DNA of 64,000 nucleotides from Paenibacillus sp. (GTDB taxonomy: Bacteria > Bacillota > Bacilli > Paenibacillales > NBRC-103111). Below the pieces are notes generated by a model. That model did no database searches. It saw only the letters and a program-made list of their open reading frames with translations, and had not been told where the DNA came from. The DNA lies in NCBI GenBank assembly GCA_031180825.1, contig JAPSLM010000007.1, positions 1 through 64,000 on the forward strand, read 5' to 3'. Positions 33,215 through 41,888 of the stretch are shown here, piece by piece (positions within the stretch are counted from its first letter, which is position 1; each line of letters begins with the position of its first letter). Both the position numbers and the translations under genes were made by a program.

Positions 33215-34198
33215 CTACCTGCTCCCGATCCCCAAAACCGGCTCGTCTTTCAGATAGTTTTCAAAGTAGCTTGTCGCCACCTTGGGGATCAGCTCGGCTA
33301 ACGACGCATGCTCCTCAGGGTTGCCGGCGAGAAAAGCGAAGTTTCGCAGAATCGCCCAAACGAAAAACATGTCGAGGCTCCTCGCATCGACCTCCCTCAG
33401 CTGCCGTTCCTCCCGGTAGGCGGACCAAAATTCGCGCCGGTTCTCCGGCGAAAGATGCAGAAACGTTTCAGCCACGTCAAACAAGTAAAATCCGAAGCCG
33501 CACGCCGAAAAGTCGATAGGCTTCGGAACGCCCTGATCGAACACGTAATTGCTTTCGTGCAGGTCCGAATGAATCAGCCCCCACGTGGACTGCGCCGCCG
33601 TTTGGCGCTGCAGTCCGGCGGCGATTTGGTGCGCGGTCCGTTCAAGACAGGCGTATTCCTCGCCCGAAATGACGTCCGTCTCCAGCAACCGCTTTAACGG
33701 GCCCGGCAGCGACAAGACGTTGTCCGTATGATATACGGGCCGGGTGAATCCTGCGGGAGCGACCCACTCCATCGCATGCCGATGCAGCGCGGCCATGAGC
33801 TGCGCCAGGCTTCGGGCTTCTCCGGGTGTCGGCTCCCTGTCCAGAAGCTCGCCCTCCACCCACCGGTGCAGCGTGACGACGACGCTTTCGCCGGAAGCAT
33901 TGACGGCTGCTTCCGCGGTCAGCCCGTTTTCCCGGTTTCTTACCGGAGACGGCACCGTCAAGGACGTATCGGCGGCTAACGCTTCGAGCCATAGCAGCTC
34001 CGATTCGACAGCCTTTTGGGAATGGCTTCCTTTTGCGGCATAATGCAGCTTTAGAAGATAGTTCAAGTTCTCCCGCTTCGTCTGCACCTGAAAGGTCACA
34101 TTATCGCTCTTCCCCAAGTAAACAAGCCGCTCCCCATGAACCGGGAATTGCTTTAAAGCTTCCTGCGCGATGCTCTCGTCGTCCCAATGAACGCGCAT
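33215..34198 (-). CDS. APH/choline-kinase-family phosphotransferase
   Basis: This protein of about 327 residues starts at MRVHWDDESI, with GGGAGGGAT upstream. It has the aminoglycoside phosphotransferase fold. An ATP-binding N-lobe has LLKLHYAA; the catalytic loop is GLIHSDLHESNYVF and the metal-binding motif PIDFSACGFG. Members phosphorylate antibiotics, homoserine, choline or other small molecules. It heads the operon that continues with the ankyrin and SUKH genes. Substrate is unknown, and antibiotic resistance cannot be claimed from sequence alone. Confidence 0.85.
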   Translation of the reverse strand: MRVHWDDESIAQEALKQFPVHGERLVYLGKSDNVTFQVQTKRENLNYLLKLHYAAKGSHSQKAVESELLWLEALAADTSLTVPSPVRNRENGLTAEAAVNASGESVVVTLHRWVEGELLDREPTPGEARSLAQLMAALHRHAMEWVAPAGFTRPVYHTDNVLSLPGPLKRLLETDVISGEEYACLERTAHQIAAGLQRQTAAQSTWGLIHSDLHESNYVFDQGVPKPIDFSACGFGFYLFDVAETFLHLSPENRREFWSAYREERQLREVDARSLDMFFVWAILRNFAFLAGNPEEHASLAELIPKVATSYFENYLKDEPVLGIGSR

Positions 34199-34245
34199 AA
34201 CGATCCCTCCCAAAACGTAATCGTCAGTCTATCTGCATCATACAA

Positions 34246-34278
34246 AAAAAGGAGATCGGTTCTTGCACGAACCGACGC
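34246..34278 (-). terminator. Intrinsic terminator
   Basis: AGGAG with inner CGGTTC pairs with GAACCG and CTCCT. The minus strand continues TTTTTTTGTATG. It shows that a minus-strand transcript ends here, from the small gene or the heme monooxygenase gene. Confidence 0.75.
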
Positions 34279-34282
34279 TCCT

Positions 34283-34540
34283 CTATGGACTTCGTTCAAC
34301 GGCCTGCTCCGCTTTGCCCGCTGTCGCTTCGGCAGACGTTGGCACGGCGGCCAGCTCGAACGTCCGGTTGCCGTTCACTTCGACGGCCTGAATCGCCCCG
34401 TTCGTATTCACCCAGCCTCTTGCAAGCAGCGAGGCTTTGCCCGAGTTGACGAAGATTTCCCCCAAATACACGCGCTCATTGCACTCGAGATGGTTGCCGA
34501 AGTTGAGGGCAGTAATACTTTTTTGAGCTTGCTTGTCATT
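34283..34540 (-). CDS. Small hypothetical protein, start unclear
   Basis: A frame with plausible protein character runs from about 34540 to a stop at 34283, reading ITALNFGNHLECNERVYLGE and on through TNGAIQAVEVNGNRTFELAA. No ATG with a ribosome binding site fits it; GTG or TTG codons near 34480 would give about 63 residues. A strong terminator right behind its stop supports a transcript. It may be a real small gene or the tail of a degraded one. I do not recognise a family. Confidence 0.3.
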   Translation of the reverse strand, partial: NDKQAQKSITALNFGNHLECNERVYLGEIFVNSGKASLLARGWVNTNGAIQAVEVNGNRTFELAAVPTSAEATAGKAEQAVERSP

Positions 34541-34692
34541 CCCCTGTCAATTCATTCCTCTCTACTGTAACGGAGCCCGCCCCGATTGTCCAGAAATTCC
34601 TTCCAGCAAATGGGGAGAAAAATAGCCTCCGGCGCCCCCGTAGGGAGCTTGTACCGAAGGCTTCGTTTGCGGGTCGCTCAAGCGGCCGGGTT

Positions 34693-35028
34693 TCACGCTT
34701 GGGCTTGCTGCTGATAAGGTCCTTTGACTACTTTCACTTCGTAGTTTCCGTGGCTCGAGCCGAGAATATGCTCCGGCTTGGGCTTGCCTCTTGCCTGCCG
34801 GTGCCCTTCCAAATGAACCTCGCTGGTTTCCCATTTCTTCCATGCTTCTTCCGACTCCCAGCGAATCATTACAATAACCTCTTCATCGCCTTTTCTCGCC
34901 TTCTTGACAAGGACGCTTAAATCGATGAAGCCTTCGGATTTTTCAATGGCGCCCTCTCCGCTGAAGCGCTGAACGACCAGGTCCGAGGTTCCTTCTTTGA
35001 CGATTATCGTTTTCATTTCAATAAACAT
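34693..35028 (-). CDS. Heme-degrading monooxygenase, HmoA/IsdG-like
   Basis: This 111-residue protein has the antibiotic-biosynthesis-monooxygenase fold used by IsdG-type heme oxygenases. Trp66 and His76 in WKKWETSEVHLEGHR match the heme-contact Trp and axial His of IsdG, but the Asn expected near residue 7 is not evident. In Bacillus, HmoA opens heme and releases iron in the cytoplasm. A Fur box upstream (35069-35087) supports an iron-acquisition role. It is a single gene. Confidence 0.82.
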   Translation of the reverse strand: MFIEMKTIIVKEGTSDLVVQRFSGEGAIEKSEGFIDLSVLVKKARKGDEEVIVMIRWESEEAWKKWETSEVHLEGHRQARGKPKPEHILGSSHGNYEVKVVKGPYQQQAQA

Positions 35029-35068
35029 CGAATCACTCCCTATGATAAACTTACCATTTTATAATATT

Positions 35069-35087
35069 GATAAAGATTATCATTGTC
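35069..35087 (-). promoter_or_regulatory. Fur box upstream of the HmoA-like gene
   Basis: GATAAAGATTATCATTGTC matches the Fur consensus at most positions and lies 40 bases before the HmoA start. It also overlaps the last codons of the GerAB gene. Confidence 0.75.
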
Positions 35088-36186
35088 AATGAATCGTCCG
35101 TCCCCGGTATCGGTCGGCAATCGCAGCAGCCATCCACAGCACAAGCGGAAACACAACGGCAAAACCGGCTCCGAGGTTGCCCATCCAGGAGATCATTGTT
35201 TCGTTCTCGCGAAACGTCGGCTGGTAAAAGATGTAGGATACGGCAAGCAGCAGCAAAAACACGAACAGATGCGGGCGGTGGTCCGGCCGGCCCAGCATCC
35301 AGCTCGTGGAAAATACGCTGCAGAACGTAAAAGGAATCCACGTCAGAGAGATCAGTAAAAGATAAAAGGCGAGGAACACGATCTCAAAGCGTTCAATGAA
35401 GGGAAATTCGACCACTTTCAGCAGGCTGATCACCGGTTCTCTGTACTGCGAGATCTCGTCCGGACTGTAAAATACCAGACAAGTAAGGTCCAGCAGCAAG
35501 TAGACCAGCAAAGCCATCGTGTTGGCGGCAATCACCCCAAGGGACGCCCGCTCTTTCTTTTGCAGAAACGGATACAGCACGAACGTCATTTCAAAGCCTA
35601 AGAAAGTGAACACCATCTCCGGCGTACCCTCCAGCACCGATCCCCACCCCTCCTTAAGCACGGGAAGCAGATGGAGCCAATTGGCGTGACGAAGCACGTC
35701 GATAAAAATCACAGGCATCCAACAGCACATCAAAATAACGAATTCCGCAAATCTGCCATGGACCCGGACTCCGCTGCGGGCAATGAGCCAGAATGGAACG
35801 ATCAGCAGAGCGACGAGCATGAGCTCCGGCGTTTGCGGCAGCAGCCATGCTTTGACGTAGATCACCGTCCGGGAAAAAACGACGTACGAGAAAAAAGCAA
35901 AATAGAGAGCGACGACGATCGCGCAGGCAATGCCCGCCCATTTGCCCCAGTAATTTGCCAGCAAATCAAGCAGCGTCCCGTCCGGATAACGCTTCATGGC
36001 CTGGATGATGAACAAGCTCCCGGCCGTAATCAAGACCCAGCCGAAGATGACCGAGATCCAGCTGTCCGTTCCCGCATACCGGGTTACATTCGCAGGAAAC
36101 GGGAGCACACCGATGCCAATTTCCGAGGCGAAAATGAGAAAAATATATTGCCACAGCGTAATTTCGTTAAAAGCGTACTTTTTCAT
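35086..36186 (-). CDS. GerAB-family spore germination permease (orphan)
   Basis: This 366-residue protein has about ten membrane helices and the APC-like fold of GerAB/YndE B subunits (ITLWQYIFLIFASEIGIGVL at the start, EMVFTFLGFEMTFVLYPFLQ in the middle). In receptors, B subunits sit in the inner spore membrane and bind the germinant. No GerAA or GerAC gene adjoins it, so it may work with subunits encoded elsewhere. Its stop overlaps the Fur box of the next gene. It is probably transcribed in the forespore. Confidence 0.87.
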   Translation of the reverse strand: MKKYAFNEITLWQYIFLIFASEIGIGVLPFPANVTRYAGTDSWISVIFGWVLITAGSLFIIQAMKRYPDGTLLDLLANYWGKWAGIACAIVVALYFAFFSYVVFSRTVIYVKAWLLPQTPELMLVALLIVPFWLIARSGVRVHGRFAEFVILMCCWMPVIFIDVLRHANWLHLLPVLKEGWGSVLEGTPEMVFTFLGFEMTFVLYPFLQKKERASLGVIAANTMALLVYLLLDLTCLVFYSPDEISQYREPVISLLKVVEFPFIERFEIVFLAFYLLLISLTWIPFTFCSVFSTSWMLGRPDHRPHLFVFLLLLAVSYIFYQPTFRENETMISWMGNLGAGFAVVFPLVLWMAAAIADRYRGRTIH

Positions 36187-36359
36187 CCGCGAAGCCTCCG
36201 GGTTGGACGATCCTGAATGGTTAATATGCCCAATTGTAGGAAGTCTATGCGATAATATTTTGTTCCGTATGGATACCGGCCCAACCTGCTTCCCCCCGTG
36301 ATCATATACTATGGAAGGATCGCATCCGATCCAAAATCCATTCGAAACGAGGGAATGCG

Positions 36360-37055
36360 GTGTCCAAACATTTACAGCTCCGCAGCGTCCACAAGCGGAT
36401 TCGGCATGCGCTCCGTCGTAAGAAGCCCTTCTCTCTGGTCCGAATCGGTGACGGCGAAAACATCGTTTTGGCCCAAAGGTCCGTATGGTCGATTAAAAAA
36501 GTGATGAGGCAAAAATGGGCGAAAAAGACGAAACGAGGAAAAAAAGGGGTCACTCTTCCGAATCTTAAGCTCCGAAACGAAATGGTCCGCTCCATTCGGC
36601 AAGCCACCGTCGTCGGCGTTCTCCCCAAGAACGACCGGACTATACGCGCTCCCCGGTATTTGAAAGGAAAGCTGACCAAAAAAGTGTTCAAATATTACGG
36701 ACTAAAGCCGAAGCTGACCTGCCATGCCTGCGTGAACCGTTTTTTGGCCGGAAGACGCTCATTCTGGCGCATGCTGAGAAAATACCGCATCCTGATTATT
36801 AACAAGCGCCCCAACAAATTAAAAAGAATCCTGAAGCGGCGTCCTTACAAGCTTAAGATCCGGGGGACGATCGCCTTCTCTCACTATCGGCAAATAAAAC
36901 GCGCCTTAAAGAAAGCCAGAGCGATGAAGAGGCGCTTCGACGTCGCGCTGATCTCATGCGGCGTCAATGCCGTTATTTTGGCGCCCCGCATCGCGAAATC
37001 GACCGGCAAAGTGGCGATCGATTTCGGCAAGGGCACCAGCCGGCTAGCCCGATAA
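36360..37055 (+). CDS. GT-D-fold glycosyltransferase-like protein
   Basis: This 231-residue, very basic protein starts at GTG 36360, with GAGGG 6 bases upstream. The N-terminal KKPFSLVRIGDGENIVLAQR matches the start of GT-D domains, whose Asp-Gly-Glu motif binds the nucleotide sugar. ALISCGVNAVILAPRIAKST near the end fits the same fold. It probably adds sugars to a surface glycan or glycoprotein. It converges with the nucleotide-sugar dehydrogenase gene, and their ends overlap by 12 bases. The high Lys/Arg content is unusual. Confidence 0.72.
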   Translation: MSKHLQLRSVHKRIRHALRRKKPFSLVRIGDGENIVLAQRSVWSIKKVMRQKWAKKTKRGKKGVTLPNLKLRNEMVRSIRQATVVGVLPKNDRTIRAPRYLKGKLTKKVFKYYGLKPKLTCHACVNRFLAGRRSFWRMLRKYRILIINKRPNKLKRILKRRPYKLKIRGTIAFSHYRQIKRALKKARAMKRRFDVALISCGVNAVILAPRIAKSTGKVAIDFGKGTSRLAR

Positions 37056-38366
37056 GGCCTCGCCCCCGCCCAGCTTGGCGATCTTGGAGCGGCCGCCGCG
37101 GCGTTTCGTGGCGTTGCGGGTATCGTAGACAAGCGGCGCATAGCCCACGATCGAATCGACCGGAATCGCCGTATGATCCGTATGAATCAGCACGATATCC
37201 ACGCTTCGAAGCGCCGCTTCCGTTAAGCTTACGCTGTTCAGAACGAGGTCGTCCAAGGTGACGGACGGAATAAACGGGTCGTGGTATTGTACCGAGGCGC
37301 CCTCGCGGATCAGCAGCTTCATCACCGGGATCGCCGTGGATTCGCGCAGATCGGGCGTATCTTTTTTGTACGTGATCCCATAGACCAAGACGCGGCTTTC
37401 GGAGATGCTCTTGGAGGGAGCCAGGAGCCGCCTGAGCTCTTCGACAATATAAGCGGGCATGCTTTCATTTGTCTGATGGGACAATTCGATGAAGCGGCTC
37501 TCCGTCCCGAGCTGTTTCGCTTTCCACTGCAGATACAGCGGATCGACGGGAATACAATGCCCCCCTACTCCCGGACCCGGATAGAAGGCCATGAAGCCAT
37601 ACGGCTTCGTGCTGGCCGCCTCGACGACCTCCCAGACGCTCACGTTCATTTTTTCGCAGATTTTGGCAAATTCGTTAATGAACGAAATATTCACCAGGCG
37701 GAAGGAATTTTCCAGCAGCTTGGCGGCTTCCGCCGTCTCCGTCGTGGATACCGGTACGACTTGCTCGAACACTTGTCTGTACAATCTGAATACTCTATCG
37801 AGGCACCTTTCGGTAATTCCGCTGATCACTTTCGGAATTTTATCGAGGGTCAGCTGCTTGTTCCCCGGGTCGATCCGCTCCGGCGAATAAGCCAGAAAAA
37901 TATTTTCGCCAACCGCGAGGCCGCTGCGCTCCAGCATAGGCTGCACGACTTCTTTGGTCGTTCCCGGAAAAGTCGAGCTTTCCAGCACGATCAATTGATT
38001 GCTTCGGAGCAGCGGAACCAGCCGGCTGCACGTATCGGTCAAATAGCTTAAATCGGGCGTGTGCTGCGGAGATAGCGGCGTAGGCACGCAGATTACGATG
38101 CTTTCGGCTGAAACCGCATCGTCGTATTGCTGCGAAACGGCGAACTTTCCGGAGAAAACCGCCCTGCGAATCTCTTCGTCTGCTACGTCCGGCAAGTAGC
38201 TTCGCCCTTCGTTCAGCGTGCTGATTTTCACCCCGTCCAGATCGATGCCGATCACCTCAAACCCTTGGCGTACGAAGGCCAGTGCCAACGGCAATCCAAC
38301 AAATCCGAGGCCGATGATTCCTACCTTCCCATATTCGAACTTGCCTGTGCGGTCGTCCTTCTTCAT
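37044..38366 (-). CDS. Nucleotide-sugar dehydrogenase (WbpA/WecC/TuaD family)
   Basis: This 440-residue enzyme oxidises a UDP-sugar (glucose, GlcNAc or ManNAc) to the uronic acid with two NAD. The NAD loop is VGIIGLGFVGLPLA (Gly19, Gly21, Gly24) and the catalytic Cys is in GPGVGGHCIPVDP. The YGITYKKDTPDLRESTAIPV stretch is closest to UDP-GlcNAc 6-dehydrogenases of the WbpA type. I start it at MKKDDRTGK behind GGGAG. It lies between two glycosyltransferase genes, so the product probably feeds a surface polysaccharide or glycoprotein. Confidence 0.9.
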   Translation of the reverse strand: MKKDDRTGKFEYGKVGIIGLGFVGLPLALAFVRQGFEVIGIDLDGVKISTLNEGRSYLPDVADEEIRRAVFSGKFAVSQQYDDAVSAESIVICVPTPLSPQHTPDLSYLTDTCSRLVPLLRSNQLIVLESSTFPGTTKEVVQPMLERSGLAVGENIFLAYSPERIDPGNKQLTLDKIPKVISGITERCLDRVFRLYRQVFEQVVPVSTTETAEAAKLLENSFRLVNISFINEFAKICEKMNVSVWEVVEAASTKPYGFMAFYPGPGVGGHCIPVDPLYLQWKAKQLGTESRFIELSHQTNESMPAYIVEELRRLLAPSKSISESRVLVYGITYKKDTPDLRESTAIPVMKLLIREGASVQYHDPFIPSVTLDDLVLNSVSLTEAALRSVDIVLIHTDHTAIPVDSIVGYAPLVYDTRNATKRRGGRSKIAKLGGGEALSG

Positions 38367-38562
38367 GCTGCCGAACTCCCTTTCTATATCATCATTTCTA
38401 CTCCTTTTATAAAATATTAATTTCAAGTATAGTTGCACACGTCCTCTGCCGGGGGTTGTTTGTCCAGATTTTCAGAAGGGGCCATCCGCCGTGCTTACTT
38501 GCCGCCGTGACATAAATTGAATCTTGAGCCGTTACCGGACTAATCCCCAGGGAGGACAGCGT

Positions 38563-39297
38563 ATGGACAAAAACGTGAAGAAAGGCGTCACCATCATTAC
38601 CGCCACAATGAGGCCTCAATTCATAGACGAAGTGTTCAAGAACTACGCCCGTCAAAAATGGGGCCGCAAGGAGCTCATCATCGTCTTAAGCAAAGGCGAC
38701 ATGAATATGGCCGAATACGAGGAACGGGCCAAAGCGTACCCGAATGTGAAGGTGTTTCAGCTCGCGGAGCGCAATTCCTTGGGGGAATGCTTGAACTACG
38801 GAGTATCGCAGGCGAAGTATCATTATATCGCCAAATTTGACGACGACGACTATTACGGCCCCCATTATATTGCGGAAGCCATGTATATGTTCAGGAGGTC
38901 GAAGGCCGATCTCGTCGGCAAACAGTCGTACTTCTTTTTCTTTCCCCACCGCAAATTGTTATTGCTGCGCCGTACGAACAATCGACCGTTTCGAAGATGC
39001 CGCCGGATTGCGGGCGCGACCATTATGTTCCGCAAGAGAGTATCTAAGCGCGTCAAATTCGTCAAAGTGCCTCGAGGCACGGACGTCCGATTCGTTGGCG
39101 CGTGTCTGCGCAAAGGATATAAGATGTACAGCACGTCAAAGTATAATTTTGCCGCGTTCCGGAGAGCCGACCGTCAATCGCACACCTGGAAGGTTTCGGA
39201 AAAACGGCTGATGCGGGAGAGAAACAACCGGCGCATCAAAACAAGCAATTTCGTCAAGCATGTCGACCGGCCGCTTGGAAGAATCAAAAAGTCGTAG
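38563..39297 (+). CDS. GT2-family glycosyltransferase
   Basis: This 244-residue protein starts at MDKNVKKG behind GGGAGGAC. The GT-A fold is shown by VTIITATMRPQFIDEVFKNY at the start, NSLGECLNYGVSQAKYHYIA and the acidic metal motif KFDDDDYYGPHY. After that comes a basic, Arg/Lys-rich C-terminal half. It adds a sugar from a nucleotide donor to an unknown acceptor. It diverges from the dehydrogenase gene and shares the strongly basic character of the GT-D-like protein, suggesting a common acceptor such as a spore or surface protein. Confidence 0.85.
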   Translation: MDKNVKKGVTIITATMRPQFIDEVFKNYARQKWGRKELIIVLSKGDMNMAEYEERAKAYPNVKVFQLAERNSLGECLNYGVSQAKYHYIAKFDDDDYYGPHYIAEAMYMFRRSKADLVGKQSYFFFFPHRKLLLLRRTNNRPFRRCRRIAGATIMFRKRVSKRVKFVKVPRGTDVRFVGACLRKGYKMYSTSKYNFAAFRRADRQSHTWKVSEKRLMRERNNRRIKTSNFVKHVDRPLGRIKKS

Positions 39298-39317
39298 GAC
39301 ATCGATGTCTGTGAAAA

Positions 39318-39361
39318 AAGCCATTTGCTTGAAGCTGCGCGGGCGTCTAAACAAATGGCTT
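39318..39361 (-). terminator. Intrinsic terminator of the germinant receptor operon
   Basis: AAGCCATTTG (39318-39327) pairs with CAAATGGCTT (39352-39361). The minus strand continues TTTTCAC. It lies between convergent genes and may also stop the GT2 transcript. Confidence 0.75.
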
Positions 39362-39380
39362 ATAACGAATCGTCCGCGCT

Positions 39381-40496
39381 TCACCGACCATTTTTTGTAC
39401 GACGCTTCGCCTTTCGTCCCCGAATCGCCGCAATCGTCAGCAGCACCGCCGGCCATAAGGCAAACGTCAGCGAAAATAACGGCCACACCTTATAATCCCA
39501 TGCCTGCTCGTAGTCGATATTCGGATAAATAAGCAGCGCAAAAGGCACGAGGCACATGCCTGCCGGCAAATTGAGCGAACGGTGCTCGTCCACCCGAATC
39601 ATCTGTGCCAGACCGGTTACAGCCGCGTAATAAATGAGCACCGCTTGGTAAAATATGGCCAACAGCCATAACAAGACAAGCAGCGCTTCGATGCGTTCAA
39701 AGAAATGGCCGATATTGATTTTCATCGTCAGATTGTAGGTAGGATACACCTCGATCGCTGTCCGGTCGGGCCCGAGCACCATGACCGTCAACGCGGTTAC
39801 TGCCGTCAAAATCGCGCCCGAGCTTAGAACGGCGGTATACAGCGCTCTGCTGCACGCTTCGGGACGGTTCACTCGCTTCGGATAAATCATCAGCAATGAA
39901 ATCCACGGAAAGTAAGCGAAGCTTAAAAACGTGAACGAAGCCCGTGCAAGCGGTCCCGGCCCCGCTTCCAGCGCCGGCAACAGATTCCCGGTCCTGGCTT
40001 CCGGCAGAAGCGACAGCATGACGACGACAAGCGCGAACATAAAAATCAGAAAAGACGTCTCCGCCGACCGGGCCAAAGTCCCGAGCCCCAAATGCGTTCC
40101 GTACAGCATCACGGCGATATAGAGAATCATCAGGACGGGCCTGGGAGTCTCGGTGAACAGATTGGTTGTCAGGAAATTGCCGACATACCAGATTAGGGCG
40201 GCCGCGGAGTAAAAGTTGAAAAACAGGTAGGCGGGCATAAAAATACGGCCTGCCGTTTTTCCCAGCAGGTGCGTGCTAAGCTCTATCAAGCTTTTGTCCG
40301 GGAACCGCCCCGCCAAGGCGGTGTACAGCCGGACGAGCGCCAGCCCTCCCAAGGTGCCCAGTGCGGCGCCCGCCCAGGCATCCTGTTTCAGCTCCCTGGC
40401 CAGTCCCGATGAAATGACGAGCAGCGTGGAGCCCAATGAGAAAAAGAACGTCAGGACCGTTAATTGATATACCGATATTGGGCGTTGACCGTCCAT
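39381..40496 (-). CDS. GerAB-family spore germination permease, second B subunit
   Basis: This 371-residue protein has about ten membrane helices (VYQLTVLTFFFSLGSTLLVI at the start, ASFTFLSFAYFPWISLLMIY in the middle). It is the last gene of the receptor operon, 9 bases behind the first GerAB. Two B subunits in one operon could give two germinant specificities sharing one A and one C subunit. Its end is marked by a terminator. Ligand is unknown. Confidence 0.88.
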   Translation of the reverse strand: MDGQRPISVYQLTVLTFFFSLGSTLLVISSGLARELKQDAWAGAALGTLGGLALVRLYTALAGRFPDKSLIELSTHLLGKTAGRIFMPAYLFFNFYSAAALIWYVGNFLTTNLFTETPRPVLMILYIAVMLYGTHLGLGTLARSAETSFLIFMFALVVVMLSLLPEARTGNLLPALEAGPGPLARASFTFLSFAYFPWISLLMIYPKRVNRPEACSRALYTAVLSSGAILTAVTALTVMVLGPDRTAIEVYPTYNLTMKINIGHFFERIEALLVLLWLLAIFYQAVLIYYAAVTGLAQMIRVDEHRSLNLPAGMCLVPFALLIYPNIDYEQAWDYKVWPLFSLTFALWPAVLLTIAAIRGRKAKRRTKNGR

Positions 40497-40505
40497 TCCT
40501 TCACC

Positions 40506-41600
40506 TCAGCTTTTCCCGGACAACCTGCGCAGCCAGGCCGCTCCGAGCATGATCAAGGGGAGAAACAACCCGAAGGTGAGCGTGTAAGGAGTCCAGATTT
40601 TCGTCGCAAACAGGTCAAAATAAGACCGGTTCGGAACGAACACCAGTGCCAGCACAATGGAAATCATGGCGAGCGGCAGCGTGACCGACCGATATTCCGG
40701 CAGCTTCACGATCTGTGCCGTCCCAAAGAAAGCGGCATAGTAGCATACGGATATTTTTACAAAAACGGTGATGAACCAAATAAACGCCATAACGGCTTCG
40801 ATCCGTTCTAAAAATTTGCCGACGGCAACCTTCTGCGCCAGCACATAGCTCGGATAGGCCAACAAAGCGGTCATATCGCTGCCCATCACCAGAATGGACA
40901 CCGTGGAAAATACGGCAAGGATGACCGTGCCGACGGCCAAGCCGGTCACATAAGCTTTCGCCCCCTTGCCCGGGTTGCGGACCAAAGGAAACAGCATAAG
41001 CAGGATGACGCTTTCCTCCAGGTTTCCGAATAATCTTAAATTCCCTTTCATGACCGGTTTCAGGCCTTCGCTCAATACCGGCTGGGCATGCTCCGGCTTG
41101 ATCTGCGGAGAAATAAACAAGACCAGCGTCAGGTAAAGCAGCACAAACGAAGAAAACACCAGCTCGGACGACCGGGCCAGCGTAACCGCCCCATTCCGCA
41201 CACCGAGCACGATGACGCCCGTGAACAGCAGTATAATGACCTCAATCGGGGTTTCCGGCATCATTTGCGTCGTGATAAAGTCCCCGATTTCATACAGCAT
41301 GAGGGAAATATCGACCAGAATAAAGCTGACGAAGCAGCAGGCCGCCGCCGTTCCCGCCCATCGGCCCAGAACGGAGCGGCATAGATCGATCGGCGTCGCC
41401 GGAAAGTGGCGTTTGGCCAGCGTCGTGTACAACCAAGCGATCGCCAAGCTCTCGACGCATCCGAGAGCGGCAGCCAGCCAGGCATCCTGTTTGGCGAAGG
41501 AAGCCAGCCACGAAGGCACGTACAACAGCGCATCCCCGACGACAAATAAAATGACGAGCAGCGTAAATTGATGAGCATCGATCTTTTCGTTAGCGAACAT
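40506..41600 (-). CDS. GerAB-family spore germination permease, first B subunit
   Basis: This 364-residue protein has ten predicted helices and the GerAB features DAHQFTLLVILFVVGDALLY and LFGNLEESVILLMLFPLVRN. B subunits are thought to hold the germinant-binding pocket within the spore inner membrane. It lies 39 bases behind the small D-like gene and 9 bases before the second B subunit. It differs clearly in sequence from that copy, so the pair is not a recent duplication. Confidence 0.88.
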   Translation of the reverse strand: MFANEKIDAHQFTLLVILFVVGDALLYVPSWLASFAKQDAWLAAALGCVESLAIAWLYTTLAKRHFPATPIDLCRSVLGRWAGTAAACCFVSFILVDISLMLYEIGDFITTQMMPETPIEVIILLFTGVIVLGVRNGAVTLARSSELVFSSFVLLYLTLVLFISPQIKPEHAQPVLSEGLKPVMKGNLRLFGNLEESVILLMLFPLVRNPGKGAKAYVTGLAVGTVILAVFSTVSILVMGSDMTALLAYPSYVLAQKVAVGKFLERIEAVMAFIWFITVFVKISVCYYAAFFGTAQIVKLPEYRSVTLPLAMISIVLALVFVPNRSYFDLFATKIWTPYTLTFGLFLPLIMLGAAWLRRLSGKS

Positions 41601-41639
41601 ACGGTTCCACCTGCCATTTCTTCGACCGCCGATTGAAGC

Positions 41640-41873
41640 TTATGCCGAACTTCCGTAGATGAGATTGCTCAGCGGCCTATACAGCGCGGAAATCCAGTCC
41701 AGCGGGTTGGGAATGTCGAGCCGCAGCACTTCCGCTACACCTAGACCGGTTCCGAGAAGACATAGCAGGAAGAACGTCCACAGCTCTCTTTTCAGCTTCC
41801 GCTCCATCAAGGATCGCCATTCGACGGCAACGATCGCAGCCGCAGCCAACAGGACGAGCAGCACCTTCCACAT
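41640..41873 (-). CDS. Small membrane protein, germinant-receptor D-subunit-like
   Basis: This 77-residue protein has two hydrophobic segments (VLLVLLAAAAIVAVEW and LWTFFLLCLLGTGLGVAEVL) and a short hydrophilic end. Its size, two helices and place inside a GerA-type operon match the small D subunits described for Bacillus receptors, which modulate receptor activity. It lies between gerAC (15 bases) and gerAB (39 bases). Confidence 0.65.
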   Translation of the reverse strand: MWKVLLVLLAAAAIVAVEWRSLMERKLKRELWTFFLLCLLGTGLGVAEVLRLDIPNPLDWISALYRPLSNLIYGSSA

Positions 41874-41888
41874 GACGAACGCCTCTCC

